Positions 43,970 through 52,760 of a stretch of 64,000 nucleotides of DNA are shown piece after piece. The position numbers were made by a program, and so were the translations under genes. Position 1 is the stretch's first letter. Each line of letters begins with the position of its first letter. The notes under the pieces were generated by a model that saw nothing but the letters and a program-made list of their open reading frames with translations, had not been told where the DNA came from and made no database searches. The stretch comes from Thalassotalea sp. PS06. GTDB taxonomy: Bacteria; Pseudomonadota; Gammaproteobacteria; Enterobacterales; Alteromonadaceae. The stretch lies in assembly GCF_007197775.1 (NCBI RefSeq), contig NZ_CP041638.1, positions 2,418,001-2,482,000 of the forward strand. The letters run 5' to 3'.

Positions 43970-45310
43970 TTAGAACTCAATACCATGCTCACGCATTTTC
44001 GCCAGCTTATAACGTAAGGTACGAGCACTGACACCCAAGCGCTCAGCGACATCTTTGCGAGAACCATTACAGGTTTCCAGAGCATCAAGGATTATTTGAA
44101 ATTCCTGTTGTTTAAGCCCGGATTCTAAATCCGCTTTCGGTGCCTGATGCAGATCATTGGCGATTAATCCGGCCTCGAAGGAGTCATTGACACTCAGATC
44201 TTCGATCATCAAATCATCGGCTCTGATGATATTGTCCTGATTTAAAATCAAGGCTCGCTGGACGATATTATCCAGTTCCCTGACATTCCCGGGCCAATTG
44301 TACCCGAGTAACTTATGTCGAGCCGAATCAGAGATTTCGACCGGCTCCTGGGGATGATATTTCGCTAACAGGTGTTCCGTTAAAGGAATGATATCGTTGG
44401 GGCGCTCGAATAGAGGTGGCCACGTCAGAGGAAAAACATTGAGTCGGTAATATAAATCCTCGCGAAAAACCCCTTCACTCACCGCTTGTTTTAAATCCCG
44501 GTTTGAGGTGGCAATAACACGAACATCGAGGCTAATGGTTTTCCTGCTACCGAGACGCTCTACCTGGCGCTCCTGAATTACCCGAAGAATCTTCGCCTGC
44601 AGAGCTAAATCCATCTCGGTAATTTCATCAAGCAAAATGGTACCATTTTGCGCCTGTTCAAACTTACCCGGGCAGGCGTTAACCGCCCCAGTGAAGGCAC
44701 CTTTTTCATAGCCAAATAAGGTAGCTTCAAGCATATTCTCTGGGATCGCGGCACAATTAATGGCGATGAAAGGCTGTTCAGAACGGCCAGACTGATTATG
44801 AATATATTGTGATAGTACTTCTTTACCTGAGCCACTGGGTCCCAATACCATAACCGAAGCGTCAGAAGCCGCGACTTTTCTTGCCAGAGATAACAGTTTT
44901 ACACTTTTATCATCTTCAGCCACCGGTTGATCTTTTGATTGTTGGTGAACCGGCAGATACTGGCTAATCAAATTAACCAATACCTCTGGCGCGAAAGGTT
45001 TGGCCATATAGTTGCAGGCGCCATCCTTCATAGCCTGCACCGCATCATCAATGGTGGCATATGCGGTCATTATGAGGACAGGGAGTTCGGGATAATTTAA
45101 TTTTATGCTGCGCAATAAGTCTAATCCAGACATGCCGCCCATCTGAACATCTGTAACCACAATATCCACTTTATGCTGCTTCAGCATAAGCAGTGCAGCT
45201 TCACCACTATCGGCTTCAATGCAGAGATAATCGGACAACATTAGGGTATCAACAACCGCCTCTCTCAGGCCGGGATCATCTTCTACCACTAACACCAGAT
45301 TCTGTGTCAT
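43970..45310 (-). CDS. flrC: Sigma-54-dependent flagellar response regulator
   Basis: A 446-residue NtrC-type activator. The receiver domain has acidic residues D11/D12 and phospho-acceptor D54; the AAA+ domain has Walker A GPSGSGKE near 160, the sigma-54 contact loop GAFTGA and Walker B ILLDEITEMD; the C-terminus has a Fis-type helix-turn-helix (RKDVAERLGVSARTLRYKL). It matches FlrC/FleR, which turns on middle flagellar genes. It is encoded 13 bases after its probable kinase. Flagellar structural genes do not follow; mlaA does. Confidence 0.9.
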   Translation of the reverse strand: MTQNLVLVVEDDPGLREAVVDTLMLSDYLCIEADSGEAALLMLKQHKVDIVVTDVQMGGMSGLDLLRSIKLNYPELPVLIMTAYATIDDAVQAMKDGACNYMAKPFAPEVLVNLISQYLPVHQQSKDQPVAEDDKSVKLLSLARKVAASDASVMVLGPSGSGKEVLSQYIHNQSGRSEQPFIAINCAAIPENMLEATLFGYEKGAFTGAVNACPGKFEQAQNGTILLDEITEMDLALQAKILRVIQERQVERLGSRKTISLDVRVIATSNRDLKQAVSEGVFREDLYYRLNVFPLTWPPLFERPNDIIPLTEHLLAKYHPQEPVEISDSARHKLLGYNWPGNVRELDNIVQRALILNQDNIIRADDLMIEDLSVNDSFEAGLIANDLHQAPKADLESGLKQQEFQIILDALETCNGSRKDVAERLGVSARTLRYKLAKMREHGIEF

Positions 45311-45323
45311 TTCCTTACCTTAA

Positions 45324-46445
45324 TTACTTTTCTATTTGTTCGTGCTCTGTCTTAAATTGAGGAAGTTTCAGACAAAATTCGGCACCGCCCTGCTCACTAG
45401 CGCTAAGCTCTACATCACCGTGGTGAGCCTTGGCTACGGATTTAACAACCGCCAGCCCCAAGCCTGTGCCCTGCATTTTTGAGGTGTAAAATGGCTCAAA
45501 TATCTTTTCTCTATCTTCACTAACAATACCATCGCCATTATCTTTCACCCGCAGCAAAATCCAATCTCCCTGGGCTTCGATATGAATATCGATATGTGGT
45601 TCATCATCAATCACTTCTAAGGCATTTTGAACCAGGTTTTGTAGCGCTCCTTCCAGGGCACTTTTATTGGCGAGTATCTTTAATGGCTCTCCATGATGCG
45701 GCGCATAGTGAATATCACAGGTGGCATCAGCTTCTTCGAGCTGAACTTCTACGCCAGCAATCGCTTCATCAACTATGGTGGTCACTTCAACAACTTCAAC
45801 AACTTGCTTACCGCCGCTCTTGGCATATAAAAGCATGTCATTGACCTGTTGCTCCAACTCTTGCAGTCGGGCGTGTAACTTTTCCTGAAACAATGACTGT
45901 TTTGCTGGAGTGATATTCGACGATTTCAGGTTCGCGCAATACAGCATCGCCGATGATAGTGGTGTGCGGATTTGATGCGCCAGCGTGGAAACCATTCTGC
46001 CGAGTGAAGACAGTCGCTGCATTTGGCTAATTTTTTCCTGAAGAACACGTGTTTCAGTCAGATCAGTGATTTGAATAAGTTGTCCCGACTGGGAGTCAAA
46101 TGAAGATATATCTAATTTTACCCGACGGCCGTCTTTTAACGAGACTTCGTGACCATCGTCTGCCCGTGGTTGAAATACGGTAGCAATAACATCTATCCAG
46201 CTACGTGCTACCAATTCACAATTTAACAATTCAAGGGCTGCTTTATTGGCCTTAACCACTTTACCATCGCCGTCAATGATCACTACGCCAGCAGGCATAA
46301 TATCGAACAATTGGTTTAGTTGATTTGATTCAAGCAAAAGCGCGGATAAATCCACGGAACCGAGAGGGTCTGTATTATCCGTGTTCACGCTCGTTGAATC
46401 TAGTTGGCCATTGGCTTGCTGTAAATCCGGCTTCGCACCAGACAT
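45324..46445 (-). CDS. flrB: Flagellar sensor histidine kinase
   Basis: A 373-residue soluble kinase: a PAS domain (about 40-135), a HisKA domain with phospho-acceptor H157 in STLAHQIRTPLSSAM, and a HATPase domain with ALQNLVQNALEV (N box), KDNGDGI and GTGLGLAVVKS. No membrane segment is present, as in FlrB/FleS. The pair with the following regulator fits the FlrBC system that senses flagellar assembly. The first 30 residues are low in structure. Confidence 0.88.
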   Translation of the reverse strand: MSGAKPDLQQANGQLDSTSVNTDNTDPLGSVDLSALLLESNQLNQLFDIMPAGVVIIDGDGKVVKANKAALELLNCELVARSWIDVIATVFQPRADDGHEVSLKDGRRVKLDISSFDSQSGQLIQITDLTETRVLQEKISQMQRLSSLGRMVSTLAHQIRTPLSSAMLYCANLKSSNITPAKQSLFQEKLHARLQELEQQVNDMLLYAKSGGKQVVEVVEVTTIVDEAIAGVEVQLEEADATCDIHYAPHHGEPLKILANKSALEGALQNLVQNALEVIDDEPHIDIHIEAQGDWILLRVKDNGDGIVSEDREKIFEPFYTSKMQGTGLGLAVVKSVAKAHHGDVELSASEQGGAEFCLKLPQFKTEHEQIEK

Positions 46446-46599
46446 AGGTACCCCTGCTTATCTTTATTATTATCTTACGATTCAAGAATAAAAGTTCATG
46501 CAAACAGATGCAAACTCAAATCGCTTTACGCAGCACTGAGCCTACAATGATAGGGTAAATATATCAGCAGCAAAAGAAATATATTTTTAGGTGATTTAG

Positions 46600-47262
46600 T
46601 TAGACGTTCTCTTCAAGTAACAATAAGCCTGGTGAGTAAGAAATTCTGGCGCCGTTCTCGAGTACTAATTCTAGCTGTTGTTGTTCAGGTTCGGTTGCAA
46701 CACGGACTATTTTTAAGAAGGTACTCACAGGCAAAGATGCTAATCCAGAGCCTAATATCGCGGAAACGATAAATCGGTAGGTACCAGGTGCTACCGGCAT
46801 CCCATGTCGATTGTCTCCCTGCCAACGGAAAAAAGCATTGCCCTTTGGCATATCCCCCAAAGGAATAATCTTTACAATTTCTCCCTGCTTACTTTGCACG
46901 TACACCAACACGTGTCGCCCTTTCGATGGCAATTCGATGTGGCCTTGTACTTCTTTGGCGTTTTCGAGTTCAACGATGTGCTGCTTGACCAATAACGATC
47001 GTCCTATCAGGGCACTGGCTTGCAAGGCCATATTGGATGAAGAAAATCTCTTCCCGCCTAATCCGGCAACAGAACCCGACAAGCCGCGCACTTCATTTAA
47101 GCGCCCACCTGTGTCTGCCAGCATCTGGGCGACGCCGGATTTTAGATCCAGAGGATCATCTTCTACTTCTATTCTTGGAGAAGGTAATACACGTGCCAAC
47201 AGGTCATCGATTCTGACAACCTGGGTAAACGATGTAATGTATGAAGGTTCAATTCTCGCCAT
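46600..47262 (-). CDS. Divergent FlgD-like (hook-cap type) protein
   Basis: A 220-residue protein whose second half matches FlgD: QASALIGRSLLV near 81-92 and the closing pattern FFRWQGDNRHGMPVAPGTYRF then a beta-rich end. The N-terminal segment that normally holds FLKLLVAQLQNQDP is replaced by an unrelated sequence (VRGLSGSVAGLGGKRFSSSN). A sigma-54-like promoter lies upstream at 47397-47413, and the FlrBC genes lie downstream in the same direction, which supports a flagellar role. It may be a second, specialised hook cap or scaffold rather than the main FlgD. Confidence 0.7.
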   Translation of the reverse strand: MARIEPSYITSFTQVVRIDDLLARVLPSPRIEVEDDPLDLKSGVAQMLADTGGRLNEVRGLSGSVAGLGGKRFSSSNMALQASALIGRSLLVKQHIVELENAKEVQGHIELPSKGRHVLVYVQSKQGEIVKIIPLGDMPKGNAFFRWQGDNRHGMPVAPGTYRFIVSAILGSGLASLPVSTFLKIVRVATEPEQQQLELVLENGARISYSPGLLLLEENV

Positions 47263-47786
47263 CTATTGGCATCCTGCCTTGTCATGTTATTGATTAAAAA
47301 CGGTTATGATTTAATGTCTTGTTATCCACTCAAAAGCCATCATGTTGACCGGCAATCACTGACAATGATTAAAATCAAAACCACCGGCACTTTTCATACA
47401 ATTTACGTGCCAAAAACAACCAAATAGCGACAAACCACCTTCCAAAAGCTCACTAAACCGCCAAACCGAGCAATTATCAAACAAATACTCTAAGTGCGGG
47501 CTTGGCGGACTAATGCAAAACAAGACAAAAATGTTGGTTCAAACCTCTAGATAACAGCAAACTATTAGCAAGCGGCAATAATCTGCCGCTCGTTTTTGCC
47601 GCTCTAATTTATTGAGGATCGATAGCAATCATTCTTAGAACAATCATTGAAGATTTAAATTAGATGAAACGATGAATTAAATTGCGAGAGAGGTATAAAA
47701 GCTAAAGGGGTTGAAATCCATATACCATTGCATGCTGCTCTGGATATATTTACACCTTTGTTTTTTTTGATATATTCAATAGTTGA
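47263..47786. other. Intergenic region upstream of tRNA-Arg
   Basis: No protein gene is seen in these 524 bases. It holds the sigma-54-like site of the FlgD-like gene and a GCGGCAATAATCTGCCGC hairpin near 47573-47590 followed by TCGTTTTTGCC. The tRNA promoter has -35 TTTACA at 47749-47754, a 16-base spacer and -10 TATATT at 47771-47776. Confidence 0.6.
47397..47413 (-). promoter_or_regulatory. Candidate sigma-54 promoter of the FlgD-like gene
   Basis: On the minus strand TTGGCACGTAAATTGTA matches the RpoN consensus except that the -12 element reads GT rather than GC. It points to the FlgD-like gene 135 bases away. Confidence 0.5.
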
Positions 47787-47861
47787 GTCCCCTTAGTTTA
47801 ATGGATAAAACAAGGACCTCCTAAGTCTTAGATACAGGTTCGATTCCTGTAGGGGACGCCA
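47787..47861 (+). tRNA. tRNA-Arg (anticodon CCU), with encoded CCA
   Basis: A 75-base cloverleaf folds: acceptor GTCCCCT/AGGGGAC, D stem GTTT/AAAC, anticodon stem AGGAC/GTCTT with loop CTCCTAA (anticodon CCT), T stem ACAGG/CCTGT with loop TTCGATT, discriminator G and CCA. It is preceded by a good promoter (TTTACA, TATATT). Its 3' end is the attachment site of the integrative element that follows, and remains intact because the element carries the same bases. Confidence 0.96.
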
Positions 47862-47864
47862 TCC
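47841..47864 (+). repeat. attL: 24-bp attachment core in the tRNA-Arg 3' end
   Basis: These 24 bases, from the T loop through CCA plus TCC, recur exactly at 54443-54466. The copy here completes the tRNA. Together the two copies bound a 6.6-kb element with an integrase gene just inside this end. Confidence 0.95.
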
Positions 47865-47985
47865 TGACGCTCAGTAAGGTTTTACAAACATCCGAAAACC
47901 AAGCGAAACCCAATAAAAACAATATATTCATATTCCAAAAAAAGCCAAGAACGCTTTTTGCCGGACAAGTTTTATAGTACATTTA

Positions 47986-48024
47986 TAGATACACCGAAAC
48001 AACAAAAGCAAACCAGTGTACCTA
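47986..48024. promoter_or_regulatory. Candidate integrase arm sites at the left end
   Basis: TAGATACACC (47986-47995) and, inverted, TAGGTACAC (48024-48016). The same two words recur at the right end. The second site ends directly before the integrase start codon at 48026, so integrase binding could also control its own gene. Confidence 0.6.
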
Positions 48025-48025
48025 A

Positions 48026-49243
48026 ATGGCAAAAATCACAACCCCCCTGACAGATTCAGAGATAAAGAGCGCCAAATCCAAAGAAAAAGAATATTGTTTA
48101 TTTGATGGCGAAGGCCTTTTGCTGAGAGTTAAACCAACAGGGAGTAAACTTTGGGTATTCAACTATTATCGCCCTTACACTCGCAAGCGAGCAAATATCA
48201 GCTTTGGCAAATACCCTTCTCTCTCACTAGCTGAAGCGAGAAAAAAGCGGCAGACCGCCAAGGAGCTACTAGCCCAGGATATTGACCCAAAAGAACATAG
48301 GGATAGTGAAAAAGCATCTCAAAGAAACGCCCTATTAACCACTTTGCGTGCTGTCGCTAAAGAATGGTTTGAAGTTAAAAAGAAAAAAGTATCACCTATT
48401 ACTGCTACCAGAATCTGGAACTCCATCGAGACTCATATACTTACAGATCTCGGTGAATACCCAATTACTAAAATAACCGCTCCAAAAACAATAGAAACGA
48501 TCAAACCCGTTCAGGCGAAATCTAGTGCGGAATTAGCAAGGCGACTATGTCAACGCCTGAACGAAGTAATGAACTATGCGGTTAATGTGGGATACCTACA
48601 CGCCAACCCCTTAACAGGAATAAAAGCCGCATTTGACAGTCCAGTGGTGAAGCACCACCCAACTTTAAAGCCCAAAGAGCTTCCCGAACTAATGAAGGCC
48701 ATTAGCTACGCCAGCATAAAAATAGTTACTCGATGTTTAATAGAGTGGCAATTACATACCATGAGTCGCCCTAGTGAAGCTGCTGGCGCAAGGTGGGAAG
48801 AAATTGATTTTAACAAGAAGCTTTGGATGATACCTGCCGAAAGAATGAAAATGAAGAAAGAGCATATTGTTCCGTTAACCGATGAAACCTTATTTCTACT
48901 TGAAAGGTTAAAGCCCATCAGCGGCCATAGAGAGCATATATTTCCTTCTCATGGAAACCCTAGAAAGCCGACAAATTCAGAAACTGCGAATATGGCTTTG
49001 AAGCGTATGGGGTTTAAAGGAAGGCTAGTCTCCCATGGTTTAAGGTCTCTCGCCAGCACCATATTAAATGAACAAGGATTTGATTCAGATTTAATAGAAT
49101 CCGCACTCGCACACCAAGACAAGAATCAAGTTCGCAAGGCATACAACCGAGCTGAATATATTGAAAGAAGACGCCAGTTGATGAAGTGGTGGTCGTCACA
49201 CATAAGTAACTCTTGCTCACTGGAGTGCGCTGCTAATGGATAA
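48026..49243 (+). CDS. int: Tyrosine-type integrase (P4/DUF4102 family)
   Basis: A 405-residue site-specific recombinase with an N-terminal DUF4102 arm-binding domain (TDSEIKSAKSKEKEYCLFDGEG... YPSLSLAEARKKR) and a C-terminal catalytic domain. Catalytic residues seen: Arg in TMSRPSEA, HGLR in VSHGLRSLAS, and Tyr in RKAYNRAEY. It lies just inside attL, the standard position for tRNA-targeted islands. It would integrate and, with an excision factor such as the AlpA-like protein, excise the element. The stop overlaps the next gene. Confidence 0.96.
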   Translation: MAKITTPLTDSEIKSAKSKEKEYCLFDGEGLLLRVKPTGSKLWVFNYYRPYTRKRANISFGKYPSLSLAEARKKRQTAKELLAQDIDPKEHRDSEKASQRNALLTTLRAVAKEWFEVKKKKVSPITATRIWNSIETHILTDLGEYPITKITAPKTIETIKPVQAKSSAELARRLCQRLNEVMNYAVNVGYLHANPLTGIKAAFDSPVVKHHPTLKPKELPELMKAISYASIKIVTRCLIEWQLHTMSRPSEAAGARWEEIDFNKKLWMIPAERMKMKKEHIVPLTDETLFLLERLKPISGHREHIFPSHGNPRKPTNSETANMALKRMGFKGRLVSHGLRSLASTILNEQGFDSDLIESALAHQDKNQVRKAYNRAEYIERRRQLMKWWSSHISNSCSLECAANG

Positions 49244-49931
49244 AAGAAAGCTTTCAATTAAAAGCGATCAAGATATTACTGTGACGAGAAATAGATATGG
49301 AAGCGGCTATAAAAACAAGTCTATATTCCTACATGAACAGAAAAAGTTAGACCCTACTTCGCGCGAAACTAAACAAGCCATAAATGAAATAAATGAGACT
49401 TATGATCCTGACGCTTGGCTAGATCAATTCAAATCTAAAGTTTTTGAATTTTGTTCTGAGAAAAATATACCTACCGAATGGGTAGAAAACCCAGGAGACG
49501 ATATAACCCTTTCTCTCCAACTGCGTAATAAATACCAACATATTATAGGTGCGAGGCAGGCGGGATTGTGTTTATTTGAAATTCATTGTTGTAGAGATTC
49601 GTTGAGGCAAGGTAAACATGAAAATGCTACCACTCAAGCACTTAGGTTGGTACAAAGTTATTCTAACTTTTTAATATCAACTCTTGAGCCGACCTTAAAC
49701 AAAGGTACGCATACTTCAAAAAACTTCAAGAAGCCCGCCAAGCTAACAGAGCATGAGCTTCAGGAATGCTTTAGGTACTTTGAGGAAAACAAAATAAATC
49801 CTGACACTGAAATCAAATACACCGCTCAGAAAAGGTGGGAGTTGACCACAAAATTTTGTTCAAAAGCTTTCGGTAAAGAAATTGCGCCCAGAACTCTAGA
49901 CAAAAAGTACGCCAAAATAAAAAACAAATAA
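49236..49931 (+). CDS. Hypothetical protein coupled to the integrase
   Basis: A 231-residue protein that overlaps the integrase gene by 8 bases, so the two are made together. I do not recognise it. It is rich in Lys, Asn and Glu, has no membrane segment or signal, and holds the stretch GARQAGLCLFEIHCCRDSLRQGK and a C-terminal helix-rich basic end (RTLDKKYAKIKNK) that could bind DNA. The coupling suggests a helper of recombination or an element-specific regulator. Confidence 0.7.
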   Translation: MDKRKLSIKSDQDITVTRNRYGSGYKNKSIFLHEQKKLDPTSRETKQAINEINETYDPDAWLDQFKSKVFEFCSEKNIPTEWVENPGDDITLSLQLRNKYQHIIGARQAGLCLFEIHCCRDSLRQGKHENATTQALRLVQSYSNFLISTLEPTLNKGTHTSKNFKKPAKLTEHELQECFRYFEENKINPDTEIKYTAQKRWELTTKFCSKAFGKEIAPRTLDKKYAKIKNK

Positions 49932-50011
49932 ACTTTGGCATGTACGGTCGTTAATGCCAAAACATCAGAGGACAATAACACTCATTGCTAACCAGTAAGG
50001 AGGATTAAGCA

Positions 50012-50278
50012 ATGAGCAAAACATTTTCAAAAATCATTCGACGCAATGAGGTCATAGCTCTTACCGGCCTCTCAAAATCAACAATTTACAACAGAATAAA
50101 GGAGGGCCTTATACCAAAACCTATATCTTTGGGTTTTCGTGCGGTCGGCTTCATCGAGCATGAAATCCAAGAAGTATTAATAGCTATGGCAAACGGCTTT
50201 AGCAATGAAGAAATTCGCTCACTTATACGTAAGCAAGAAGCTAGCCGTACAAAGCTTGGAGGATATCACGATGCTTAA
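50012..50278 (+). CDS. AlpA-family DNA-binding regulator
   Basis: An 88-residue protein with a MerR/AlpA-type helix-turn-helix: NEVIALTGLSKSTIYNRIKEGLIPKPISLG near 13-42. It has a strong AAGGAGG site. AlpA proteins act as transcription activators of integrase or as excision factors in P4-like islands. Its end overlaps the next gene by 8 bases. Confidence 0.92.
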   Translation: MSKTFSKIIRRNEVIALTGLSKSTIYNRIKEGLIPKPISLGFRAVGFIEHEIQEVLIAMANGFSNEEIRSLIRKQEASRTKLGGYHDA

Positions 50279-50594
50279 GACAATGATTTTCGCCGACAAG
50301 TGTGCGGAGTTAGGCCTACCGACTCCCAAGTCCTTTGAAAAACAAACAGAGTATGTTGAGAGGGTTCTAGTCGATGGATACAAGTTTAATACACGAAATG
50401 CTCGCTACATTGGCATAGGGAACCTTCACTCAATCATCTCTCACTTAAAGAAAAAAGGTATTAACTTTATTGTTGAACATAGGCAAGTTAGGTGTCCCTT
50501 TTCTGGTGAAACCCCTAAGTATTTGGTTGACGTCTGCTTCATGTCGTTTAAGCACAGAGCCGAATATTGGAAAAAGAAAGCCGCCAAGAAATAA
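50271..50594 (+). CDS. Small winged-helix-like hypothetical protein
   Basis: A 107-residue basic protein starting MLKTMIFADKCAELG. The ATG at 50271 has GGAGG upstream and overlaps the alpA-like gene; a frame opening 22 codons earlier lies inside that gene. The middle part, IGNLHSIISHLKKKGINFI followed by a short beta pair, resembles a winged helix used by phage regulators. The tail ends KKKAAKK. Function unknown; a replication or copy-control role fits the position before the Rep gene. Confidence 0.7.
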   Translation: MLKTMIFADKCAELGLPTPKSFEKQTEYVERVLVDGYKFNTRNARYIGIGNLHSIISHLKKKGINFIVEHRQVRCPFSGETPKYLVDVCFMSFKHRAEYWKKKAAKK

Positions 50595-50878
50595 GTCTTA
50601 GCGGCTAACCTGTAAGCACTAGGGGTGAAGTTTGGCGACCCGCCCCTAGTCATTTCATTATAACTTTTATTGGCGACTTGTATACGCCAGCAAGGTTAGT
50701 AACCACGAACCCTGAAAGTGACATTTATCAGCACCTGACTTTTACTGGACTCTATATTTAGGTTTATGACCCTAGAATCTACAGTGTTCATCATTAAAGA
50801 GTCGATGTAGCGTCGGTTATGGAAGGTTAGCGGTTATTCACTCTCGGCTAGGTATTTATTAATATCCTCTCGCTTTCT
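50579..50878 (+). other. Region with three stem-loops before the Rep gene, possible replication origin
   Basis: Stem-loops: AGCCGC/GCGGCT (50579-50606, over the stop of the previous gene), ACTAGGGG/CCCCTAGT (50618-50650) and TGGCG/CGCCA (50671-50689). No gene is seen between 50595 and 50878. An HUH replication protein is encoded directly downstream, so this is the natural place for its nick site. Confidence 0.45.
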
Positions 50879-51457
50879 ATGACATACATAACCAAAGACA
50901 AAGCATTAACAATCAATGGAAAGACCTGGTGGGTTAACTCCCAAAAGTCTGGCCTATTCAAGCCTATGCTGGTTTCGATGATTTACCAGCTTGATGTAAT
51001 GCTGACGCACCATAGCAAAGTCCACGTATTGAGATTTGATCTCCGGTTATACAAATACACCGATGACAATAAAATAATTGAAGTCTTTTTGCGAAGATTG
51101 AAAAAGTGGTTGAAGAGAAAATATGAATTGAAACGTGTTGGCTATGCTTGGGCTAGAGAGTTAGAAACAGCCAAAAATCAGCATTATCATTTCGCCCTTT
51201 TCCTAAATGGTCACAAAATCAATTACCCTCAAGAACTAATCAAGAAAATACTTGCTATAGCAAGCCAAATAGACACGTCAGCGTTTATTCCCGACAACTG
51301 CTATTACAATATCAAAAGAGGCGATTATGAATCGATTCAGGCCGCAATATGGCGCTTATCTTACTTAGCTAAAGCGAGAGGCAAAGGGTACAAAGCAAAA
51401 CAAACTAAGAACTATGGTACTAGCAAGCTGTTACCTCAGACCTCGCTGAAAGTATGA
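50879..51457 (+). CDS. HUH-type replication protein, inovirus Gp2 / YfjJ C-terminal family
   Basis: A 192-residue protein. The HUH-like metal motif NQHYHFALFLNG near 99-112 and the preceding RFDLRLYKYTDD strand fit the inovirus Gp2/YagK-YfjJ group, relatives of rolling-circle Rep proteins. The catalytic Tyr would lie in the later helix (for example in WRLSYLAKAR). Such genes are common in small islands with AlpA and P4-type integrases. It would nick one strand to start replication of the excised circle. No good ribosome site is seen before ATG 50879. Confidence 0.85.
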   Translation: MTYITKDKALTINGKTWWVNSQKSGLFKPMLVSMIYQLDVMLTHHSKVHVLRFDLRLYKYTDDNKIIEVFLRRLKKWLKRKYELKRVGYAWARELETAKNQHYHFALFLNGHKINYPQELIKKILAIASQIDTSAFIPDNCYYNIKRGDYESIQAAIWRLSYLAKARGKGYKAKQTKNYGTSKLLPQTSLKV

Positions 51458-51859
51458 AAGAACCTCAACACTGCTTGCCAGCAACTCTCGAACCCTATCA
51501 GGGCGCCTCCATTCCCCAGCGTATTTCCCACCATGAAATAAGTTATTTCGTACTCTTCTTATAGAGTCAAATAAATTTCTAGCATCGATTGATTCGTAAG
51601 TAACTTCTTCCCATTTGATTACTCTATTTACAATAACTTGCTTTTTCGGAGAGCGGTGGATCAATATTGCTATCGACTCACCTATTTCTGCTTCAGCTAT
51701 AGCAAAGATATGACAGAGCTTTTCATCAATAGTTCGTTGCCAATCCAGTCGAATTGTTTGCCATCTTCCCTCGGAAACATATCCATTTTCTTTCATCCAA
51801 GCTTCGTAACTTGAAAATAGTTTAAAAAACTCTAGTGCCAGCCTATCCAAATCGTTCAT
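51431..51859 (-). CDS. HEPN-like protein with RX4H motif, hypothetical
   Basis: A 142-residue all-helical protein carrying RRVRNNLFHGGKY near 112-124; RNNLFH fits the RX4H active-site motif of HEPN ribonucleases. HEPN proteins act in toxin-antitoxin and phage-defence systems, but some only bind nucleotides or RNA. The ATG at 51859 lies one base after the stop of the upstream frame; a GTG at 51874 would overlap it and add five residues. Tight spacing means the two genes work together. It is convergent with the Rep gene, with a short tail-to-tail overlap. Confidence 0.65.
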   Translation of the reverse strand: MNDLDRLALEFFKLFSSYEAWMKENGYVSEGRWQTIRLDWQRTIDEKLCHIFAIAEAEIGESIAILIHRSPKKQVIVNRVIKWEEVTYESIDARNLFDSIRRVRNNLFHGGKYAGEWRRPDRVRELLASSVEVLSYFQRGLR

Positions 51860-51860
51860 G

Positions 51861-52657
51861 CTATACGGTTTCACTTACTGGGTTGCTAATTGAACTTTCA
51901 TTAATCGATTGTTCTAAAAGATCTCTAACTTCGTTAAGTTTATATTGTTGGCTAGACCTAATGTAATGACATAAGTTAGTTGATATAACGGTTAGAGCGT
52001 GTTCGATCTTGGCTTTTTTTACATCTCTTAACAGCAGTTTTTCCAAACCTGTTACTGTGCTTCTTTCTAATATTCTTTCTTGAAATATATTGTAAGCAGA
52101 ATCAAAATTTTCAGTTCCATTTCTCGTGGTCGACACTGGGACATTAGAATTGCCAAAATCAATCCCTTCATCACTTAAAAAGTCGGCCATATCATTGGAA
52201 TGCCCACAATTATCAAGATCGCGTTGGACTTCTTTACAAATTGTCCAAAGTGAAAAAACCAACGCTTTCCGAAAGTTCTTTTCTTTTTGTAAGAAAACTC
52301 TTTGTTGATTTGCTATATCCACTTGCGAAAAAACGTCGCTAAATTCAAATTCTAAATTGTTTAACTTTACCCAACCCTCATCAGAACGCCCTGCCAACTG
52401 TAGATACATCGGCAGGCGCAAATAGTCCTTAATGAAAAGTAATTCAGAATCTTCTGTTGATGAATCCAGCGCAACCTCAAGTACTTCGATAGCTTCTTCT
52501 ATCTTTTTTTCTTTTTTAATTGAGCAGCTTCCTTCAGTAATTCGGAAGAAGACAAACCCTTGAGCTTTTTAGTGCCCGAGCGTTGAGCATTTTTTGGTGA
52601 TTTGCTGTTTTTAGGATTATTTGTGCTTTTAAAAAAAGACAATATTGTGGAGAACAT
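51861..52657 (-). pseudogene. Helical-repeat hypothetical protein split by a -1 frameshift at A_AAA_AAG
   Basis: From ATG 52657 (AAGGAAG upstream) a frame of 52 codons runs to TAG at 52499. In the -1 frame an open frame continues without a stop to 51861. The shift point holds the heptamer A_AAA_AAG (52517-52511) in the zero frame, followed by seven A. A -1 slip there joins ...LLKEAAQLKK to EKKIEEAIEVLEVAL..., giving one 265-residue protein whose junction reads like a normal TPR-type helix pair. The only start in the downstream frame is a poor TTG (52421). So the gene is either read by programmed frameshifting, broken by an A-run mutation, or mis-assembled. The following HEPN-like gene is coupled to it. 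Confidence 0.65.
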
Positions 52658-52760
52658 ATTCAACTTCCTTGTTATATAGTCAAAATTATTTCAAGTTAAA
52701 TTAATGGATATTTTTGCTAATTCCAATCATTTTGATTAGATAACCATAAAGTAACAAGGA

